This document shows, in pieces, positions 1 through 5,009 of a DNA stretch of 5,461 nt. The notes under the pieces were generated by a model that was given only the letters and a program-made list of their open reading frames with translations, did not search any database and had not been told where the DNA came from. The position numbers and the translations under genes are program-made. The stretch's first letter is position 1. Each line of letters starts with the position of its first letter. Source of the DNA: Aquirhabdus sp. (GTDB lineage Bacteria; Pseudomonadota; Gammaproteobacteria; Pseudomonadales; Moraxellaceae); assembly GCA_030152425.1 (NCBI GenBank), contig JASLJP010000301.1, positions 1 to 5,461 of the forward strand, in the 5' to 3' direction.

Positions 1-963
1 CCTGCGGCCAATCTGAAAGATGATAAAGGCAACTTTGACTGGAAGGGCTTTGATGCGGCCATCAACGCCAGTAAGTCCGGCAATAAATCCCATTTCTCGG
101 CTGAGATACATGGTGCGAGCTACGTGAGTGCCAATAGTCAAGTCCAAGGCAAACTGGACAAGATCAACATCGAGGTCGAGGGCGAAAATGGCTTGGTCGG
201 CTTTAATGCCGGTGAGAGTGCGCTGCAGGCGGCAGGCTTTAATATCATCACCCCGAGCGGCAATTACGGCTTTAAGGGCTTAGACATCAAAGCCTTTAGC
301 ACTGAAAAAGCAGGCTTCCTGACCATTAAATACCTGCTCAAAGTCGCCGAGCTGCAACAGGGTGGTCAGGCGGTGGGCAAAGCCGATGTGGCGTTGAGTC
401 TGGATCATATCGACGCAGTCGCGCTGAAAAACCTGCTTGAGGTGCAGAAGAAATTGGCGGCCCAATGCAAACCCTCGACCGAACCCCTGCTCGCAGCCGC
501 CAAACCGCTGTTTGACAAAGGGGTGACCTTCGCTGTGGATCATGTCGATCTGGAGCTGCTGGGTGGTAAAGCACATGCTGAAGGTCAGGCCAAGCTGCCG
601 CCAGTGTCCGCCAGCGCCGCTGCGCAGGACATGAAGCAAGCCATGACCAGACTGGAAGTAGACGGCAAGGCCAATGTCAGCCAGAGCCTGATGGCCAAGC
701 TGGCGGCCCGCGCCATGACCCAGCCCGGTCAGACCCTGACCGATGCCCAAGCCGGACAAATGGTTGACAGTATGTTGGCCAAACCGCTGGCCGAAGGCCT
801 ACTGACCAAGACCGCAGACGGCTATACCACCGTATTGCAGATCCGCCAAGGTCAAGTCTCGGTCAATGGCAAAGCAGTCGCCACGCCTAGCCGTCCGAGT
901 GTCGCTGCCGGTGGTGCACCGCTGCCACCACAGCTGGGCGCGCCGATGCCGGTGATCCAATAA
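1..963 (+). CDS. DUF945 / YdgA-like protein, C-terminal part (5' end outside window)
   Basis: The reading frame is open from base 1 to the TAA at 961-963, giving 320 residues with no start in view. The family is recognised from its end: near visible residues 267-292 a segment ends in TADGYTTVLQIRQGQVSVNG, the closing beta-rich signature of DUF945 (E. coli YdgA type). Alternating strand-like stretches (NAGESALQAAGFNI, GNYGFKGLDIKAF) before it fit the repetitive beta architecture of the family. Full-length members are usually about 450-500 residues, so roughly a third is missing, including any N-terminal signal or membrane segment. Family members are thought to be envelope-associated, but their function is not established. 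The last ~25 residues are a Pro/Ala/Gly-rich tail (PSRPSVAAGGAPLPPQ) that looks disordered. The ATG-like start one could place at GTG 124 is internal: residues upstream of it continue the same protein. A hairpin and T-run follow the stop. Confidence 0.8.
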   Translation, partial: PAANLKDDKGNFDWKGFDAAINASKSGNKSHFSAEIHGASYVSANSQVQGKLDKINIEVEGENGLVGFNAGESALQAAGFNIITPSGNYGFKGLDIKAFSTEKAGFLTIKYLLKVAELQQGGQAVGKADVALSLDHIDAVALKNLLEVQKKLAAQCKPSTEPLLAAAKPLFDKGVTFAVDHVDLELLGGKAHAEGQAKLPPVSASAAAQDMKQAMTRLEVDGKANVSQSLMAKLAARAMTQPGQTLTDAQAGQMVDSMLAKPLAEGLLTKTADGYTTVLQIRQGQVSVNGKAVATPSRPSVAAGGAPLPPQLGAPMPVIQ

Positions 964-973
964 GCCTTCACCG

Positions 974-1014
974 CCCAGCCGTGCATGCATGGCTGGGTCG
1001 ACCTCTTTTTTTTT
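974..1014 (+). terminator. Possible intrinsic terminator after the YdgA-like gene
   Basis: CCCAGCC (974-980) pairs with GGCTGGG (991-997). Inside it TGC (982-984) pairs with GCA (987-989), so the stem is GC-rich with one G-T wobble. A run of nine T residues lies at 1006-1014. The eight bases between stem and T-run are more than usual for a strong intrinsic terminator. The T-run also ends only eight bases before the ispF ribosome site, leaving no room for an ispF promoter downstream. It may therefore be a partial terminator or attenuator, not a full stop. Confidence 0.45.
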
Positions 1015-1032
1015 GCATCGCGGAGTGCAGCC

Positions 1033-1551
1033 ATGAACCCACTTGACCTGCGTATCGGGCAAGGACTTGATGTCCATGCCTTTGATCAGAGTCCGGCAAC
1101 CAAGCCCTACGTGACGCTGGCTGGTGTACAGATCGCGCATAGCCATGGCTTGCTGGCGCACTCTGACGGTGATGTCGTGCTGCATGCGCTGTCCGATGCC
1201 TTGCTCGGTGCGCTGGCGCTGGGCGATATCGGGCAGCATTTCCCCGATACCGATGCTGCCTTTAAAGGCGCTGATAGCCGTGTGCTGTTGCGCCATGTTT
1301 ATCAGTTGATCCTGCAGCAGGGCTTTAGTCTGGTCAACGCTGATATCACCGTCGCCTGCGAACGTCCCAAACTCGCCGCGCATAATCTGCCGATGCGCCT
1401 CAACATCGCCGCCGATCTACAGGTCAGTGTTGACCGCATCAGCGTCAAAGCCACCACCACCGAAAAGCTCGGCTTTACCGGTCGGCAGGAGGGCATCTTG
1501 GCGCAAGCCACGGTGCTGCTGGCGCGGGTACAGACCGATGCGTATGCCTAA
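1033..1551 (+). CDS. ispF: 2-C-methyl-D-erythritol 2,4-cyclodiphosphate synthase
   Basis: IspF cyclises 4-diphosphocytidyl-2-C-methyl-D-erythritol 2-phosphate to 2-C-methyl-D-erythritol 2,4-cyclodiphosphate with release of CMP, the fifth step of the MEP isoprenoid pathway. It is a cytoplasmic homotrimer that needs zinc. The product is 172 residues. Visible signatures are RIGQGLDVHAF at 7-17 (zinc ligands D13 and H15), LLAHSDGDVVLHALSDALLG at 40-59 (H51 is the third zinc ligand by alignment with E. coli H42), FPDTDAAFKGADSR at 70-83, and VKATTTEKLGFTGR at 138-151, the cytidine/active-site strand. All key residues are present. ATG 1033 is chosen because GGAG at 1022-1025 sits seven bases upstream; an in-frame ATG at 985 would add a non-homologous stretch encoded across the T-run. 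About 13 residues at the C-terminus exceed the usual ~158-residue length. ispD, often directly upstream, is absent here. The stop codon lies at the edge of an 11-bp hairpin. Confidence 0.97.
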   Translation: MNPLDLRIGQGLDVHAFDQSPATKPYVTLAGVQIAHSHGLLAHSDGDVVLHALSDALLGALALGDIGQHFPDTDAAFKGADSRVLLRHVYQLILQQGFSLVNADITVACERPKLAAHNLPMRLNIAADLQVSVDRISVKATTTEKLGFTGRQEGILAQATVLLARVQTDAYA

Positions 1552-1572
1552 GCCGCTGCGCTAGGCATACGC
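1540..1572. repeat. 11-bp perfect inverted repeat spanning the ispF stop codon
   Basis: GCGTATGCCTA (1540-1550) is the exact reverse complement of TAGGCATACGC (1562-1572), with an 11-base loop. The ispF stop TAA (1549-1551) occupies the top of the left arm. No T-run follows directly; the real terminator hairpin starts five bases later. It could slow exonucleases or assist termination, but that is inference. Confidence 0.8.
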
Positions 1573-1576
1573 CATC

Positions 1577-1613
1577 AAAACCCCGATTGAGCATCTGCCC
1601 AATCGGGGTTTTT
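1577..1613. terminator. Bidirectional intrinsic terminator between ispF and the yaiL-like gene
   Basis: AAAACCCCGATTG (1577-1589) pairs perfectly with CAATCGGGGTTTT (1600-1612) around a 10-base loop. On the + strand the stem ends in five T residues and serves ispF. On the minus strand it ends in four T residues and lies about 15 bases past the yaiL-like stop at 1629. Its place between convergent genes and its symmetry support use in both directions. Confidence 0.9.
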
Positions 1614-1628
1614 GTCATCTGCTGCAGA

Positions 1629-2168
1629 TCACCACATCAGATCATCTGGAATCACATACGCCGCGTACGGATCGTCGTCGTCGGCTGCCGGGATGCTGCT
1701 GTTTTTTTCATTGCGAACCACGATCACCTCGGGCGCGCGGTCATAGATCTTGTCGGCGAGGGCGCGCGGCAGCAGCGGGTAGCTCTGATCGAGGCGGGCG
1801 ATGGCCACGCGACCGAGCACGATCTGATCATAGACCGCTTGAGTGACATACAGCTTTTTGATCTTGCCGCCATCGACGAATTGATAGGTCACATCTCCTG
1901 CCGTGTCTTTAATGCCATGTTGGCTCAGCATCTGGCGAATATTGGCGGCTTGGGTTTTCTTTTCCAGCTCGAGCTGACGCTCACGGTTGAGTTGTTGGTC
2001 ACGCGCCAGTTTATCGGCAGCAGCAGTGGCAAGGGCTTTTTTGACCTCATCATCGGCGGGTGTGCCGATCTTCTGCGCGTGCTGCTGCTGTTGGTTGATC
2101 TTTTTGGCTTTTTTGGCGTCGACCAAACCAGCTTTTAACAGTTGTGCCTGTAGTGCGTTTTTTGCCAT
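1629..2168 (-). CDS. yaiL: DUF2058 family protein, YaiL-like
   Basis: This encodes 179 residues from ATG 2168 to TGA at 1629. The N-terminus NALQAQLLKAGLVDAKKAKK and the acidic C-terminus DDDDPYAAYVIPDDLMW closely match E. coli YaiL as I remember it, the type member of DUF2058. Residues ~15-75 are very rich in Lys, Gln, Ala and Glu and look like a long charged helix or coiled coil. Residues ~90-150 form the compact domain (YQFVDGGKIKKLYV, GRVAIARL, LADKIYDRAPEVIVVRN). There is no signal peptide or membrane segment, so it should be cytoplasmic and probably nucleic-acid or ribosome associated; that role is inference, as the family has no settled function. No clear Shine-Dalgarno precedes the ATG (the bases upstream end in GACCCC), but homology begins right at this start. 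It lies 68 bases downstream of the His-rich gene and could be co-transcribed or use the extended -10 promoter in the gap. Confidence 0.9.
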   Translation of the reverse strand: MAKNALQAQLLKAGLVDAKKAKKINQQQQHAQKIGTPADDEVKKALATAAADKLARDQQLNRERQLELEKKTQAANIRQMLSQHGIKDTAGDVTYQFVDGGKIKKLYVTQAVYDQIVLGRVAIARLDQSYPLLPRALADKIYDRAPEVIVVRNEKNSSIPAADDDDPYAAYVIPDDLMW

Positions 2169-2202
2169 GGGGGTCAGATTTCAGTGTGTTTCGATGAGGC
2201 GA

Positions 2203-2211
2203 ATAGTAGCA
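2203..2211 (-). promoter_or_regulatory. Possible extended -10 promoter for the yaiL-like gene
   Basis: On the minus strand the sequence reads TGC-TACTAT, a TGn extended -10 with 4 of 6 matches to TATAAT. The bases 17 upstream (ATTAAA) are a poor -35, which an extended -10 can tolerate. Transcription would start near 2196, leaving a leader of about 28 bases before ATG 2168. This is only a consensus match by eye. Confidence 0.3.
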
Positions 2212-2236
2212 GAACAGGCACGACTTTTAATCGCCT

Positions 2237-2533
2237 TTACGGACGAATAATGATGGCAGGCCCACCATAGTAGCCGTGGTGGCGATGATGGTGGTGGTGA
2301 CGATGCTGCCAGCGATGATGATGGCGCCAATGGTGACGGTGGCCATTATATCCGTGGCCATAGTAACGATGGCCGTAGTAGGGGCGCTCATACACGACAG
2401 GGCGGTAGACCGGTACATAGCGCACGCATTCGCGGTCGTAGCCATGGCCGTGGCAGCGCACATAGGCCTGACTGGGGGTGCTGACTCCGAGCAGCGTGGC
2501 GCAGCAGGTCAATAACAGTAGTATACGATTCAT
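2237..2533 (-). CDS. Small exported histidine-rich protein of unknown function
   Basis: This encodes 98 residues from ATG 2533 to TAA at 2237. A perfect GGAGGA (2541-2546) seven bases upstream strongly supports the start. Residues 1-23 look like a Sec signal peptide: MNR, then a hydrophobic run ILLLLTCCATLLGV, then TPSQA with likely cleavage after A23. C10 and C11 lie inside the hydrophobic core and do not form a convincing lipobox. The predicted mature protein is ~75 residues, of which 18 are His. It has two Cys (C27, C36), a Tyr/Arg/Val/Pro stretch (YVPVYRPVVYERP), three pentad repeats YYGHR/YYGHG/YNGHR at 52-66, and a His/Arg tract (RHHWRHHHRWQHRHHHHHRH) at 66-85. It ends GGPAIIIRP. I do not recognise a named family. 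His density and export suggest periplasmic metal binding (Ni, Zn, Cu), which is inference. It is not adjacent to any visible metal transporter or enzyme, and the nearest upstream gene, clpX, is separated by a terminator. Confidence 0.82.
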   Translation of the reverse strand: MNRILLLLTCCATLLGVSTPSQAYVRCHGHGYDRECVRYVPVYRPVVYERPYYGHRYYGHGYNGHRHHWRHHHRWQHRHHHHHRHHGYYGGPAIIIRP

Positions 2534-2639
2534 GGTGATATCCTCCGTATAACCGGCCTAAAGCCTGAGTTCACCCTGACTGTAACCCGTAGCACGGCGG
2601 TCGTCCTGCGCCGAAAGCTGGCGTTGTGTATACATCGCG

Positions 2640-2705
2640 TGTGATCATCGCGCGGATTGTTGCCTGTGTAGCGTTATGTTGATTCCGCGCGGGCAGATGT
2701 GATCA
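2640..2705. repeat. Nested repeats in the clpX / His-rich gene gap
   Basis: TGTGATCA occurs twice, at 2640-2647 and 2698-2705; its TGATCA core is itself palindromic. Between the copies CGCGCGGA (2649-2656) and TCCGCGCG (2684-2691) form a perfect 8-bp inverted repeat with a 27-base spacer. The 250-base gap 2534-2783 holds no credible gene. It contains this element, the palindrome TGTATACA at 2627-2634, and the clpX terminator. The repeats could be regulator sites for the His-rich gene or part of a structured leader or small RNA; nothing in the sequence decides between these. Confidence 0.6.
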
Positions 2706-2734
2706 ATCTTGTAACTCAAGTCCGGCTGCGCCAT

Positions 2735-2760
2735 AAAAAAACCGCCTCAATCGAGACGGT
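2735..2760 (-). terminator. Intrinsic terminator of clpX
   Basis: Read on the minus strand, ACCGTCTC (2760-2753) pairs with GAGGCGGT (2748-2741) around the loop GATT, with one G-U wobble, and runs into seven T residues (2741-2735). It begins 23 bases past the clpX stop. On the + strand the same stem has a C-A mismatch and only a short T tail, so it is directional, serving clpX. Confidence 0.9.
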
Positions 2761-2783
2761 CTTTAGGACGGGTTCACAGCCGC

Positions 2784-4127
2784 TTAGGCCAGCTTTTGGG
2801 TGCCTTCCAGCACTTGCAGATGATCCAGTGAGTCGACGCTGTCGTTAGCCACCTGTGGCATACGCTCAGGTTTCAAGGTCGGCTTGTCACCGGCATTGAT
2901 CACGCCTGCAGTGACTTGGACGGTGCCGACATCGGTCATCGCCGGTAGGTCGTACATGGTGTCGAGCAGGACGTTTTCCAAAATCGAGCGCAGACCGCGC
3001 GCACCGGTTTTGCGATCGAGGGCTTTTTTAGCCACCGCTTTGAGCGATTCCGGCTCAAAGTCCAGATCGACATTTTCCATCTCGAACAGGCGTTGGTACT
3101 GTTTGACCAGCGCGTTGCGCGGTTCGGTGAGGATCTGGATCAGTGCTGCTTCATCCAGCTCTTCGAGCGTAGCAAGGACAGGCAGACGACCGATAAACTC
3201 GGGGATCAGACCGTATTTGATCAGATCTTCCGGCTCGACTTCGCGGAACAGCTGTCCCAAAGTCTTGCTGCCGTCTTTGCTCTTCACATCCGCGCTAAAA
3301 CCGATACCGCCTTTCTCGCTACGCTGTTTGACGACCTTTTCCAGCCCCGAGAACGCGCCACCACAGATGAAGAGGATGTTGGAGGTATCAACCTGTACAA
3401 ACTCTTGCTGGGGGTGTTTGCGACCACCCTGTGGGGGAATTGACGCCACCGTGCCTTCGATCATTTTCAGCAAGGCTTGTTGCACGCCTTCGCCCGAGAC
3501 GTCGCGGGTGATCGACGGGTTGTCGCTCTTGCGGCTGATCTTGTCGATCTCGTCGATATAGATGATCCCCATTTGAGCTTTTTCGACATCGTATTCCGCT
3601 TTTTGCAGCAGTTTCTGCACGATATTCTCGACGTCTTCACCGACATAGCCGGCTTCGGTCAGGGTCGTGGCATCTGCCATGGCAAACGGCACGTCGAGCA
3701 GGCGGGCGAGGGTCTGTGCCAGCAGGGTTTTACCCGAGCCGGTCGGACCGACCAGCAGGATATTGCTCTTCGACAGCTCGACCATCGCATCACGCGCGCC
3801 GGTTTTGGCCGGGACGTGGTTAGAGGCTTTGAGACGTTTGTAGTGGTTATAGACCGCCACGGCCAAGGTTTTCTTGGCTTGGTCTTGGCCGATCACATAC
3901 TGATCCAGTGCGGCACGGATTTCAGTCGGTTTCGGCAAAGGGCGTTCCGCCCACGCACCCGTCGCTGACGGGGCAGGGGTTTGCACCAGATCATTACAGA
4001 TGTCCACGCACTCATTACAGATATAGGCGTTTTCACCGGCGATCAGTTTTTTGATCTCATCCTGACGTTTACCGCAGAATGAGCAACTCTTGTCCCGTGG
4101 GCCAGAGTTTTTGGGAATGTCAGACAT
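2784..4127 (-). CDS. clpX: ATP-dependent protease ATP-binding subunit ClpX
   Basis: ClpX is the hexameric AAA+ unfoldase that recognises tagged or native substrates and threads them into ClpP in the cytoplasm. The product is 447 residues. An N-terminal C4 zinc-binding domain (C15, C18, C37, C40) handles substrate and adaptor binding. The AAA+ module follows: Walker A GPTGSGKT at 127-134, pore-1 loop GYVG at 160-163, Walker B IIYIDEID at 188-195, RKH loop at 236-238, the ClpP-docking IGF loop at 275-277, Arg-finger region FIGRLP with R314, and sensor-2 GARGLR at 375-380. Every functional motif is intact. ATG 4127 is preferred over the upstream in-frame TTG at 4139, because that TTG overlaps the Shine-Dalgarno. 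The tail after residue ~415 is about 16 residues longer than in E. coli ClpX by eye and ends in KLA. It lies 55 bases downstream of clpP and is presumably co-transcribed with it. Confidence 0.98.
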   Translation of the reverse strand: MSDIPKNSGPRDKSCSFCGKRQDEIKKLIAGENAYICNECVDICNDLVQTPAPSATGAWAERPLPKPTEIRAALDQYVIGQDQAKKTLAVAVYNHYKRLKASNHVPAKTGARDAMVELSKSNILLVGPTGSGKTLLAQTLARLLDVPFAMADATTLTEAGYVGEDVENIVQKLLQKAEYDVEKAQMGIIYIDEIDKISRKSDNPSITRDVSGEGVQQALLKMIEGTVASIPPQGGRKHPQQEFVQVDTSNILFICGGAFSGLEKVVKQRSEKGGIGFSADVKSKDGSKTLGQLFREVEPEDLIKYGLIPEFIGRLPVLATLEELDEAALIQILTEPRNALVKQYQRLFEMENVDLDFEPESLKAVAKKALDRKTGARGLRSILENVLLDTMYDLPAMTDVGTVQVTAGVINAGDKPTLKPERMPQVANDSVDSLDHLQVLEGTQKLA

Positions 4128-4132
4128 GGGAA

Positions 4133-4137
4133 CTCCC
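4133..4137 (-). promoter_or_regulatory. clpX ribosome binding site (decides start)
   Basis: On the minus strand GGGAG lies five bases before ATG 4127. The alternative in-frame TTG (4139-4137) overlaps this site, so translation should start at the ATG and give MSDIPKN as N-terminus. Confidence 0.8.
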
Positions 4138-4175
4138 AAGTAAATAATAAATAAAGTGTACAGTCGCCTGACGGC

Positions 4176-4193
4176 CGCCGGATTATTCCGGCG
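4176..4193 (-). repeat. Hairpin at the clpP 3' end with the stop codon in its loop
   Basis: On the minus strand CGCCGGA (4193-4187) pairs perfectly with TCCGGCG (4182-4176) around the loop ATAA, whose last three bases are the clpP stop codon. No T-run follows, so it is not a standard terminator. It sits upstream of an AT-rich spacer leading to clpX and could tune clpX relative to clpP by mRNA processing or protection (inference). Confidence 0.75.
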
Positions 4194-4809
4194 TGCTTGG
4201 GCGTTTGGTCAGTACTGCGTCGACCAGACCATAGTCACGCGCAGCCACAGCGCTCATGAAATTGTCGCGGTCGGTGTCGGTGGCGATTTTTTCGATCGAT
4301 TGACCGGTGTGGTGCGCCAGCAAACCATTGAGCTTTTCTCGAATATACAAGATTTCGCGGGCATGGATCTCAATATCAGACGCCTGACCACGGAAACCGC
4401 CCAATGGCTGGTGAATCATGATGCGTGAGTTATCTAATGCATAACGCTTGCCATGTGCCCCTGCAGTGAGCAGAAATGAGCCCATTGAGCAGGCCTGACC
4501 GATACAGATGGTCGACACATCGGGTTTGATGAACTGCATGGTGTCGTAAATCGCCATGCCTGCAGTGACCGACCCGCCGGGCGAGTTGATATACAGATGG
4601 ATGTCTTTGTCTGGGTTTTCTGCTTCGAGGAACAGCAACTGGGCGACGACCAGATTGGCCATGTGATCTTCGACTTCACCGGTCAGAAAGATCACGCGTT
4701 CGCGCAGCAGGCGCGAGAAGATATCAAAAGACCGCTCGCCACGCGCGGACTGCTCCACCACCATCGGGACTAAAGCACTACGGATATCAGCATTTTGCAA
4801 GTCGATCAC
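4183..4809 (-). CDS. clpP: ATP-dependent Clp protease proteolytic subunit ClpP
   Basis: ClpP is the serine peptidase of the double-heptamer barrel that degrades proteins delivered by ClpX (or ClpA). The product is 208 residues, close to E. coli's 207. It contains the core ALVPMVVEQSARGERSFDI (12-30), FLTGEVEDHMANL (41-53) and LYINSPGGSVTAG (72-84). The catalytic triad is S108 in GQACSMG, H133 in MIHQPLGG, and D182 in DTDRDNF. A Cys sits just before the catalytic Ser where E. coli has Ala. The start is taken as GTG 4809: a strong AAGGAAGGA lies upstream, and the length then matches the family. An in-frame upstream ATG at 4896 would add 29 residues with no ClpP likeness and would have to be read from bases upstream of the predicted promoter. 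A short N-terminal stretch (about 11 residues before ALVPMV) may be a processed propeptide, as in E. coli. Confidence 0.97.
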   Translation of the reverse strand: MIDLQNADIRSALVPMVVEQSARGERSFDIFSRLLRERVIFLTGEVEDHMANLVVAQLLFLEAENPDKDIHLYINSPGGSVTAGMAIYDTMQFIKPDVSTICIGQACSMGSFLLTAGAHGKRYALDNSRIMIHQPLGGFRGQASDIEIHAREILYIREKLNGLLAHHTGQSIEKIATDTDRDNFMSAVAARDYGLVDAVLTKRPSTPE

Positions 4810-4815
4810 TTTAAT

Positions 4816-4824
4816 TCCTTCCTT
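4816..4824 (-). promoter_or_regulatory. clpP ribosome binding site (supports the GTG start)
   Basis: The minus strand reads AAGGAAGGA, two overlapping Shine-Dalgarno-like blocks, ending six bases before GTG 4809. No ATG lies at a suitable distance, so GTG is the best start. Confidence 0.85.
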
Positions 4825-4834
4825 AAATATTTGA

Positions 4835-4847
4835 CGCTTTAAAAGCG
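4835..4847. repeat. Short palindrome in the clpP leader
   Basis: CGCTTT and AAAGCG flank a single central A at 4841. In RNA this could fold only as a 4-bp stem with a 5-base loop. It lies between the predicted clpP transcription start and the ribosome site. It might be an operator or a small leader hairpin, and could equally be chance. Confidence 0.35.
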
Positions 4848-4861
4848 ACCCTAATCCATGA

Positions 4862-4890
4862 ATATGGGGGATATTCAGCGAAATTGCAAA
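4862..4890 (-). promoter_or_regulatory. Predicted heat-shock (sigma-32) promoter of clpP-clpX
   Basis: On the minus strand the -10 element CCCCATAT (4869-4862) matches the RpoH consensus CCCCATnT exactly. Fourteen bases upstream is TTTGCAA (4890-4884), close to the TTGAAA-type -35. Transcription would start near 4855, giving a leader of about 45 bases to GTG 4809. A weaker sigma-70-like pair overlaps it (TTGCAA, 17 bases, CATATT at 4866-4861). E. coli clpP is known to be under RpoH control, which supports the call. Confidence 0.7.
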
Positions 4891-4911
4891 GGGCAAAGTG
4901 GGTATTTATGT

Positions 4912-4944
4912 GTTAAAAAAGGCGCCAAGTGCGCCTTTTTTAAC
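4912..4944. terminator. Bidirectional-looking terminator between tig and clpP
   Basis: GTTAAAAAAGGCGC (4912-4925) pairs perfectly over 14 bases with GCGCCTTTTTTAAC (4931-4944) around a 5-base loop. On the minus strand it ends the tig transcript with six T residues. The symmetry would also work on the + strand, although no + strand gene approaches it in this window. It separates tig from clpPX, whose predicted promoter starts about 20 bases further on. Confidence 0.92.
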
Positions 4945-4973
4945 CAAATTACAGCTTTTGACACGCTTTATTG

Positions 4974-4999
4974 TCCACAGTGTCACAGGACACGGTGGA
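4974..4999. repeat. Interrupted hairpin just past the tig stop
   Basis: TCCAC (4974-4978) plus GTGTC (4980-4984) pair with GACAC (4989-4993) plus GTGGA (4995-4999), with one internal mismatch and a 4-base loop. It starts 10 bases after the tig stop on the minus strand and has no T-run. It may stabilise the tig mRNA end or be a protein-binding dyad. Confidence 0.6.
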
Positions 5000-5009
5000 A
5001 AATGCGGTC

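Noticed and set aside
985..1032. ATG at 985 as ispF start
   Set aside because: It lies within the hairpin and T-run, has no ribosome site, and adds residues before the family's normal N-terminus.
799..1383. 194-codon minus-strand frame across the YdgA-like gene and ispF
   Set aside because: Antisense to two recognisable genes and spanning their gap; no homology or start signal seen.
1587..2138. 183-codon open frame on the + strand opposite the yaiL-like gene
   Set aside because: It is the antisense shadow of a well-supported DUF2058 gene and crosses the terminator hairpin; its product resembles nothing I know.
2276..2400. Low-complexity repeats as a CRISPR or minisatellite
   Set aside because: The repeats are short, irregular and in step with His/Arg/Tyr codons of a real gene; there are no spacers.
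2276..2515. + strand frame rich in Met, Val and Ala opposite the His-rich gene
   Set aside because: Its composition is what reading the complement of His/Arg/Tyr codons gives; it has no good ribosome site, while the minus-strand gene has a perfect one.
2627..2634. TGTATACA as a -10 for the His-rich gene
   Set aside because: No acceptable -35 lies 16-18 bases upstream on the minus strand (the region reads CCGCGC), so I could not support a promoter call.
2884..3968. Three + strand frames (116-225 codons) inside clpX
   Set aside because: Shadows of a fully conserved ClpX with every motif intact.
4128..4139. TTG start for ClpX at 4139
   Set aside because: The TTG overlaps the GGGAG ribosome site that serves ATG 4127.
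4810..4896. N-terminal extension of ClpP to an ATG at 4896
   Set aside because: The extra 29 residues do not resemble ClpP, the extension would need transcription from upstream of the predicted -10 element, and GTG 4809 has a strong ribosome site.
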